The notes beneath the pieces are model-generated. The model was not told where the DNA came from. It did not search any database and saw only the letters and a list, made by a program, of their open reading frames with translations. The position numbers were made by a program, and so were the translations under genes. Shown here piece after piece: positions 5,624 through 9,519 of a stretch of DNA of 9,519 nucleotides. Source of the stretch: Candidatus Micrarchaeota archaeon UBA95 (lineage in GTDB: Archaea; Micrarchaeota; Micrarchaeia; Norongarragalinales; Norongarragalinaceae). Positions within the stretch are counted from its first letter, which is position 1. The number at the start of each line of letters is the position of its first letter. The stretch is from positions 1 to 9,519 of the forward strand of contig DALH01000008.1 of the NCBI GenBank assembly GCA_002499405.1, read 5' to 3'.

Positions 5624-5996
5624 TCTTCACGCTTCCCGAAGCGCGTTTTTGTTGTACCAGCGTGTGCAGTTGCGTTATGCTGTTCATGGCTTGGCTGACG
5701 AGTTTTTGGTCTACTTTTTTTCGTGAGCGTATGTCGTCCAAACGCCTGGCACTATTGGAGAGAGCGGTCAACGCCTTTTTCGTTCTGATGTTTGGAAAAC
5801 CTTCTTTTTCGAATTGCTTGAATGCGTCAACGGCGTTTTTGAGTTCGCCCAGCTCTTTCATCGTTATTTTTTCGGGGTTGAATTTGAATTCGCCGTTTTC
5901 CGAATGAGTTACTGCTTGGGACATCACCCTGTGCACGTTTAATCTTGCCTCGCAGAATTCTTTTTTCCAGTTAACCGCTTTTTCTTCAAACTCCAT
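5607..5996 (-). CDS. Uncharacterised helical protein downstream of leuS
   Basis: A 129-residue soluble, mostly helical protein with many charged residues and a lysine-rich end (KIKKAA). I do not recognise a family and see no catalytic or metal motif. Residues about 45-115 are predicted to be two or more amphipathic helices, suggesting a small helical bundle or a protein-protein adaptor. The ATG at 5996 lies 6 bases after the leuS stop, and GAGTGATG, which includes that stop, can serve as a weak Shine-Dalgarno; the gene is therefore almost certainly on the leuS transcript. Co-transcription may mean a role in translation, but it could be simple packing. Its 3' end overlaps the regulator gene by 17 bases in convergent orientation, and a terminator-like hairpin for that gene lies in its coding sequence. 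Confidence 0.7.
   Translation of the reverse strand: MEFEEKAVNWKKEFCEARLNVHRVMSQAVTHSENGEFKFNPEKITMKELGELKNAVDAFKQFEKEGFPNIRTKKALTALSNSARRLDDIRSRKKVDQKLVSQAMNSITQLHTLVQQKRASGSVKIKKAA
5630..5650 (+). terminator. Hairpin plus T tract after the regulator gene
   Basis: CGCTT and AAGCG (5630-5634 and 5639-5643) can form a 5-base-pair stem with a CCCG loop, followed after two bases by TTTTT (5646-5650). It begins 7 bases past the regulator stop codon. It lies inside the coding sequence of the convergent gene, where it encodes part of RASGSVK, so it could also be chance. Confidence 0.35.
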
Positions 5997-6002
5997 TTTT
6001 CA

Positions 6003-8774
6003 TCACTCAAAGTAGAGGGCGGGCTTGAACGGCATGGCGCGCGACGCCTTTTCGTTCGAGCTCTCCTCCTCTGATTCTATTCGGATTTCAACGTTTAACT
6101 CCTTTTCCAGGAACGCCTTGGCGTGTTCCAGGTGTTGTTTTTCGTTGACGAGCACCGCGTCCTTCAACGCGTAAAAGTCCTTTGAAGCGTAATCCAGCAG
6201 CGCGCCGCTCAACCCGCTTTCCTCCGGCTTTTCGGCTTTGAGGCCTTGTTTCAAGGCCACGTTTTTTTCCTTGGATGCGAGTATCACCGTGAGTTTTGCG
6301 GGCTTCTTTTTGAGGCGCTGCCTGATGCGGCGCGAGTCCTCTAACGCGTTCATGACGAAGTCCTCGCCCGCCTCGGCCTCGCGGTCAATGAGGGATTCGT
6401 CAACTGCGGGCCAGTCAGCCAGGCTCGCGAAGCCGCCCCAGCCAAAGCCCGCCCACAATTCCTCGCACAGGTGCGGGGTTACGGGCGTCATCAGGCGCAG
6501 CCACTTCTTCAAGGCGTGTTCGCCGACGAAGCGCACCTCCCCCGCAGTGGCGCGCCTCTTCAAGTGGTCGAACACGTTGAGCGTCTTGTAGAACGCGGCC
6601 TGGACGTATTCGCGTAACTGCAATGCCTCCAGGGCGGCGTCCGCTTCCCTCAACTGGGATTCAAATTTGCTTACCGCCCACTTGGAGAGCGGCGTCTCCA
6701 TCGCGTCCGCGTCTTCGCGGGCGAATTCCTCGCACAATGAAACGAATTTGTTCAAGCTCTTGCGCGCGGCAAGCATCTCCTTCTCGCGGAAGTCCAGCGT
6801 GCTCCCGAAGTCGGCGGCGCCGGCAACGTAGACGCGGAACAAGTCGGCTCCGAACTCCTTCCCGATTTTGTTTAACAGGATTACGTTGCCCTTGCTCTTG
6901 CTCATCTTCGCGCCCTCGCTGATGAGCATCTCGTTCAAGGAAATGCCTTTGGGCCAGTGGCGTTCCTCGAAGATTGCGGTGTGCGCGAAAACGAAGAAAC
7001 TCAGGTGGTTCGCTATGTGCGCGACGCCCGTGTGCCTCAAGTCGTTGGGGTACCAGTAAAGGAATTCCTCGCGCACGGCGGCCGCCGCTCCGCTCCCCTT
7101 TCCCTTGCCGAGGAGTGCGTGGTCAAAGAATTCTTCGGTGAGGTCTTCTGGTTTCAAGCCGAGTTCGCGGATTTTCTTTATGACCGTGTAAAACGCCATG
7201 TAAATCGTTGAATCGCTTAGCGACTCGATTATCCATTCGCGGTTGAATGGCAGTTTCGTGCCCAGGCCGCGTTTGCGCGCGCAGGGCCTCTTGTCCAGCC
7301 ACTCCAGGACGTCATAGAATTGTTTCCGGTATTGCTGGGGGTGGATGAGCATTTTGTCAAGGCATTTGCGCGATTTTTCCTTCCAGCCGGGCGAGTTATA
7401 GTCGATGAACCACTGGTCGTCGAGCACGGCGGCAACCACTTTTCCGCCACAACGGCATTCCGCGTGCCTGTTCGTCTCGTAGAACGCGTCGGCCCTCCCT
7501 TTTTCCTTGAGCCACGCGGCGACTTCGTCCTTGGCTTCCGTCACCTTCAGTCCGGCGAACTCTGGGACCACGCCCTTCATCACGCCGTTGTAATACTCGG
7601 CTTTGTATAATTCGTTGGTTGCTTTTTCCAGCTTGCTTTTCTCCTTGAGGTTCGCAATCTTCATGCGTTCAGCCACGTCCTTGGCCGGGTAATCGCCGTA
7701 GCCGTCCAGCGAAATCAGGCTGACCATCTTGATTTTGTCAACGAGGGGCTTCCACTTGGCGTCCTTGGCCAGCTCCTGCAGCGCCACGTAGTCGTAGGGT
7801 GCGTGGGCCGGCACGGAGTGTACGAAGCCGGACGCGTTGTCGGCGTCCACGAATTCCGCGGGGAGAATCGGTATTTCCTTCCCGAGCGGGTCAACGCACT
7901 TTTTTCCTGCGAAGAACCCGCCTTTCTCCTTTTGTTCCACGGCGTGTTTCCTTCCCTGCAAGGACAGTTTTTCCGCGGCTTGCTTGGAAACCCACCATTT
8001 TTCACCGTTTTCAAAACGGATTTTGACGTAGTCGGCTTCCGGGTTCACGAACTCGTTGGTTATGCCGAAAACGGTTTCGGGCCGGAGGGTGCAGGAAACG
8101 ATGAAGGCGTCGCCGAAAACGAATTTGACTGCGGTGAACTCCATCAAGTCAACGGGGTTCGTGTCCCCGTCCTTGATGTCGTCCTCGCCCACGGCGTTAG
8201 CGCAACGCGGGCAATACAATAACGGGTAAGCCGCCTGCTTGAGGTAGCCCTTTTCCTTGTACTTCTTGAACTGCCACTCAACGAACTTGTTGTATTCGGG
8301 GTCGCCCGTGGTGAACTGGCGGCTCAAGTCAAGGGAGAAGCCGATGGATTTGAAGTCCTGCACGAGCTTGTCCGAAAAATAGTTGACGAGGTTCCACGGC
8401 TCCTTGAACGAGTCAACGATTTCGTTGACTTGCCCCGCGTCTTCCTCGTAGTAACCCACGTATTCGCGGTAAAGGTTTGTTGTTGCCTCGTCGTTCGCGG
8501 CGATTTTCGCGCTCACGGCTAGCACGGGCGTGCCCGTTATGTGGAACGCCATGGGCCACAAGACGTTGAACCCCTTCATGCGCTTGTAGCGCGCGATTAC
8601 GTCTCCCCCGACGTAGGTGCGGCCGTGGCCGACGTGCAGGCAGCCGGACACGTAGGGGTAGGGAACCGTGAAAAACCATTTCTCCTTGTCTGCGTCAATT
8701 GACGGCTCGAACACTTTTTCGTCAAACCACTTGTCCTGCCACTTTTTCTCGATTGAAGCGAAGTCGTAGTCCAT
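6003..8774 (-). CDS. leuS: Leucyl-tRNA synthetase, archaeal type
   Basis: A 923-residue class I synthetase that attaches leucine to tRNA-Leu and edits mischarged products in the cytosol. Seen in order: the N-terminal start FASIEKKWQDKW (5-16); PYPYVSGCLHVGHGRTY (38-54) with the HIGH motif as HVGH (47-50); a zinc-like CPRC (188-191); the CP1 editing domain with TLRPETVFG (229-237) and VPAHAPYDYVAL (321-332), whose Asp328 matches the universally conserved editing Asp; ECRCGGK (439-445), a second Cys pair; DDQWFIDY (452-459); the KMSKS loop GAKMSKSKGN (621-630); the anticodon-binding helical domain with MTPVTPHLCEELW (762-774); and an archaeal-type C-terminal extension to residue 923. The length is close to archaeal relatives (about 940-970). 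The start ATG 8774 is followed by the expected conserved N-terminus and has a TATA box about 30 bases upstream. The uncharacterised 129-residue gene follows 6 bases downstream. Confidence 0.97.
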   Translation of the reverse strand: MDYDFASIEKKWQDKWFDEKVFEPSIDADKEKWFFTVPYPYVSGCLHVGHGRTYVGGDVIARYKRMKGFNVLWPMAFHITGTPVLAVSAKIAANDEATTNLYREYVGYYEEDAGQVNEIVDSFKEPWNLVNYFSDKLVQDFKSIGFSLDLSRQFTTGDPEYNKFVEWQFKKYKEKGYLKQAAYPLLYCPRCANAVGEDDIKDGDTNPVDLMEFTAVKFVFGDAFIVSCTLRPETVFGITNEFVNPEADYVKIRFENGEKWWVSKQAAEKLSLQGRKHAVEQKEKGGFFAGKKCVDPLGKEIPILPAEFVDADNASGFVHSVPAHAPYDYVALQELAKDAKWKPLVDKIKMVSLISLDGYGDYPAKDVAERMKIANLKEKSKLEKATNELYKAEYYNGVMKGVVPEFAGLKVTEAKDEVAAWLKEKGRADAFYETNRHAECRCGGKVVAAVLDDQWFIDYNSPGWKEKSRKCLDKMLIHPQQYRKQFYDVLEWLDKRPCARKRGLGTKLPFNREWIIESLSDSTIYMAFYTVIKKIRELGLKPEDLTEEFFDHALLGKGKGSGAAAAVREEFLYWYPNDLRHTGVAHIANHLSFFVFAHTAIFEERHWPKGISLNEMLISEGAKMSKSKGNVILLNKIGKEFGADLFRVYVAGAADFGSTLDFREKEMLAARKSLNKFVSLCEEFAREDADAMETPLSKWAVSKFESQLREADAALEALQLREYVQAAFYKTLNVFDHLKRRATAGEVRFVGEHALKKWLRLMTPVTPHLCEELWAGFGWGGFASLADWPAVDESLIDREAEAGEDFVMNALEDSRRIRQRLKKKPAKLTVILASKEKNVALKQGLKAEKPEESGLSGALLDYASKDFYALKDAVLVNEKQHLEHAKAFLEKELNVEIRIESEEESSNEKASRAMPFKPALYFE

Positions 8775-8797
8775 AGCCCTAATACTATGCCGTTACC

Positions 8798-8809
8798 AAA
8801 ATTTAAATT
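8798..8809 (-). promoter_or_regulatory. TATA box of leuS
   Basis: The AT-rich stretch AAAATTTAAATT contains ATTTAAAT (8801-8808), 27-34 bases before the leuS ATG at 8774. Transcription should begin around 8778-8780, giving an mRNA with a leader of only a few bases. It lies within the 72-base gap between the tRNA and leuS, so leuS has its own promoter and need not depend on the tRNA transcript. Confidence 0.6.
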
Positions 8810-8893
8810 GTTGGAAACGCAGGAAACGGTTTTGGTACTCGTTTTACGCCGGGGACGAGATTTGAACTCGCACGGGTCGAAGACCCACCAGAT

Positions 8894-8970
8894 TACTCTA
8901 GAGCCCTTTCTTTCCTCAATGCTTCTTTTCTTTCATTAAAGTTTCTTTTCTTGCAAGAAAAGAAAGTTTA
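8894..8970 (-). other. tRNA intron, 77 bases, between positions 37 and 38
   Basis: Removing this segment restores a 7-base anticodon loop over a perfect 5-bp stem. GAGTAA occurs at both junctions (8968-8973 and 8893-8898). Around the splice points CTC (32-34) can pair with GAG (8896-8898), leaving TAA as a 3-base bulge on the 3' side, as in the bulge-helix-bulge motif recognised by archaeal splicing endonuclease. The fourth central pair would be a G-A mismatch, so the motif is relaxed. The intron is A/G-rich and carries a long palindrome. Confidence 0.75.
8942..8965. repeat. 24-base perfect palindrome inside the tRNA intron
   Basis: The halves TTTCTTTTCTTG and CAAGAAAAGAAA are exact reverse complements. 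In the RNA they would make a 10-bp hairpin with a TGCA loop. A third related block, GAAAGAAAAGAAG on the - strand (8922-8934), and a fourth, GAGGAAAGAAAG (8905-8916), follow, so the pyrimidine half has several pairing partners. Confidence 0.9.
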
Positions 8971-9058
8971 CTCGAGTCTGGCGCGTTACCTGGTTCCGCC
9001 ACCCCGGCTTAACTCAATTGTTTTAACCGAGTCGTTTCTTATTGGTTTTGGGAGCGAC

Positions 9059-9388
9059 GTGAGAAAGGATTTGTTGAGGTTTGAAGCGCGGCAGATGGAG
9101 AGCGACAGGAAGATACTCCAGTTCAAGTTGGGGCGCGTTGCCGAAGAACTTGAAGAATTGCGGAACCACCCGGAACGCCTTGAGATGAAGAGCATTGAGC
9201 GCAACATTGAGGATTTGGAGGGCAGGCAGCGGGTTCTGGTTGAAGCAGCTTATCATTTGGATAGGGCAAACCTGCTTCGCTCGGTTCGCGAGGGATTCAA
9301 GCAAAAAGGGGTCAAGCCGCCCAAAGGCATCAAGTTGAGTCAGGAACAACGAGACATATTTTTGCGGATGATTGGGGAACGAAAATAA
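9059..9388 (+). CDS. Small coiled-coil protein of unknown function
   Basis: A 109-residue soluble protein from GTG 9059, dominated by charged heptad-like helices: residues about 5-70 (with RVAEELEELRN and RNIEDLEGRQRVL) look like a two-stranded coiled-coil hairpin, followed by a basic Lys/Pro segment (KQKGVKPPKGIK, 81-92) and a short C-terminal helix. I do not recognise the family. The frame is open back to 8951, but that would run antisense through the tRNA, so a later start is required. GTG 9059 has GGGAG four bases before it and TTTTAACC about 35 bases upstream. ATG 9092 (98 residues) is the alternative. The gene ends one base from the convergent gene at the right edge. Confidence 0.6.
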   Translation: MRKDLLRFEARQMESDRKILQFKLGRVAEELEELRNHPERLEMKSIERNIEDLEGRQRVLVEAAYHLDRANLLRSVREGFKQKGVKPPKGIKLSQEQRDIFLRMIGERK

Positions 9389-9389
9389 A

Positions 9390-9519
9390 TTATCTGTTTC
9401 TCGGCGGCCGTTCGTTGCGGTTGCTTGGGGGCCTGCGTGGTCCGCTCCTCGGCGGGCCCATCCTCGTTCTCGGTCCGCCTTGCCCGCGCCGCGGACCCGT
9501 ATTTCTGCTTCTCGGGCCT
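9390..9519 (-). CDS. Partial gene: Arg/Pro/Gly-rich C-terminal tail, runs off the right edge
   Basis: On the - strand a frame enters from the right edge and ends at TAA 9392-9390, giving 42 residues. They are dominated by Arg, Pro and Gly with some Asn and Ser, for example GPRRGQGGPRTRMGPPRSG and the end ERPPRNR. No hydrophobic or acidic patch is present apart from a single Glu. This is a disordered, strongly basic tail of the kind found on RNA-binding proteins, RNA helicases and some ribosome-associated proteins. The body of the protein is outside the window, so the product cannot be named. Its stop is one base from the stop of the convergent coiled-coil gene. Confidence 0.6.
   Translation of the reverse strand, partial: GPRSRNTGPRRGQGGPRTRMGPPRSGPRRPPSNRNERPPRNR

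Larger units (their letters stand above)
8847..9008 (-). tRNA. tRNA-Ser (anticodon CGA), intron-containing
   Basis: Read on the - strand from 9008. The acceptor stem GCCGGGG/CCCCGGC pairs fully over 7 bp. T8-G9, a D stem GCG/CGC with GG18-19 in the loop, and G26 follow. The anticodon stem CCAGA/TCTGG has the mature loop CTCGAGA with anticodon CGA at 8974-8972, which reads UCG. A long variable arm GGGT-CTTCG-ACCC marks a type II tRNA. The T arm is GCGAG-TTCAAAT-CTCGT, with one G-U pair. The discriminator is G73 (8847), the archaeal serine identity base; tRNA-Leu has A73. CCA is not encoded. The 77-base intron lies between positions 37 and 38; the mature tRNA is 85 bases including G73. It lies upstream of leuS on the same strand. 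Confidence 0.92.

Noticed and set aside
7803..8222. A 139-codon open frame on the + strand
   Set aside because: It lies fully antisense within the CP1 region of leuS, whose motifs are unmistakable. It is a shadow of GC-rich coding sequence.
8847..9008. Reading the tRNA as tRNA-Leu because it is type II and next to leuS
   Set aside because: The spliced loop gives anticodon CGA and the discriminator is G73. Both point to serine; leucine tRNAs have A73 and a different anticodon.
8951..9058. Upstream extension of the coiled-coil gene to ATG 8951
   Set aside because: It would run antisense through the tRNA-Ser exon and intron. The open frame there is explained by the RNA gene, and a GTG start with a nearby GGGAG exists at 9059.

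Overview
The window looks like archaeal chromosome, roughly mid-50s percent GC by eye, probably from a compact-genome lineage of the DPANN type. That placement is inference; no marker here fixes the phylum. The archaeal signs are a geranylgeranyl-reductase-family flavoprotein (archaeal membrane lipids), an archaeal/eukaryotic-type leucyl-tRNA synthetase with extra N-terminal-proximal zinc motif, a type II tRNA-Ser interrupted by an intron at the usual archaeal position 37/38, TATA-like boxes about 25 bases before start codons (leaderless mRNAs), and a membrane-anchored winged-helix regulator of an archaeal type. Genes are packed very tightly: three convergent pairs overlap at their 3' ends and two divergent pairs share intergenic gaps of 33 and 44 bases.

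Left part (1-3266), lipid and sugar metabolism: the probable tail of a gene on + (1-47) with a T9 tract after it; a short geranylgeranyl-reductase-like flavoprotein on - (108-1097); a divergent three-helix membrane protein on + (1131-1376) whose 3' end overlaps antisense the end of a GT2 glycosyltransferase of the dolichyl-phosphate sugar synthase type on - (1312-2025); and, divergent from that, a sugar-phosphate nucleotidyltransferase with a left-handed beta-helix tail on + (2070-3266). The nucleotidyltransferase could make the NDP-sugar that the GT2 enzyme loads onto a polyprenyl phosphate.

Middle part (3258-5623), a cell-envelope module: a secreted, cysteine- and sequon-rich protein and a small acidic lipoprotein form a translationally coupled two-gene operon on - (ATGA overlap). 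Divergent from it on + lies a one-pass membrane regulator with an outside beta-sandwich domain and an inside winged-helix domain. The 216-base gap between them holds a TATA box for each direction and an imperfect direct repeat, so a locally sensing regulator controlling the envelope operon is a reasonable, untested idea. This is the best candidate here for an undescribed system.

Right part (5607-9519), translation: leuS on - (6003-8774) with an uncharacterised 129-residue helical protein 6 bases downstream (5607-5996); upstream of leuS, a tRNA-Ser(CGA) with a 77-base intron that carries a 24-base perfect palindrome; a 109-residue coiled-coil protein on + (9059-9388); and, convergent with it one base away, the Arg/Pro/Gly-rich C-terminal tail of a protein on - that runs off the right edge.
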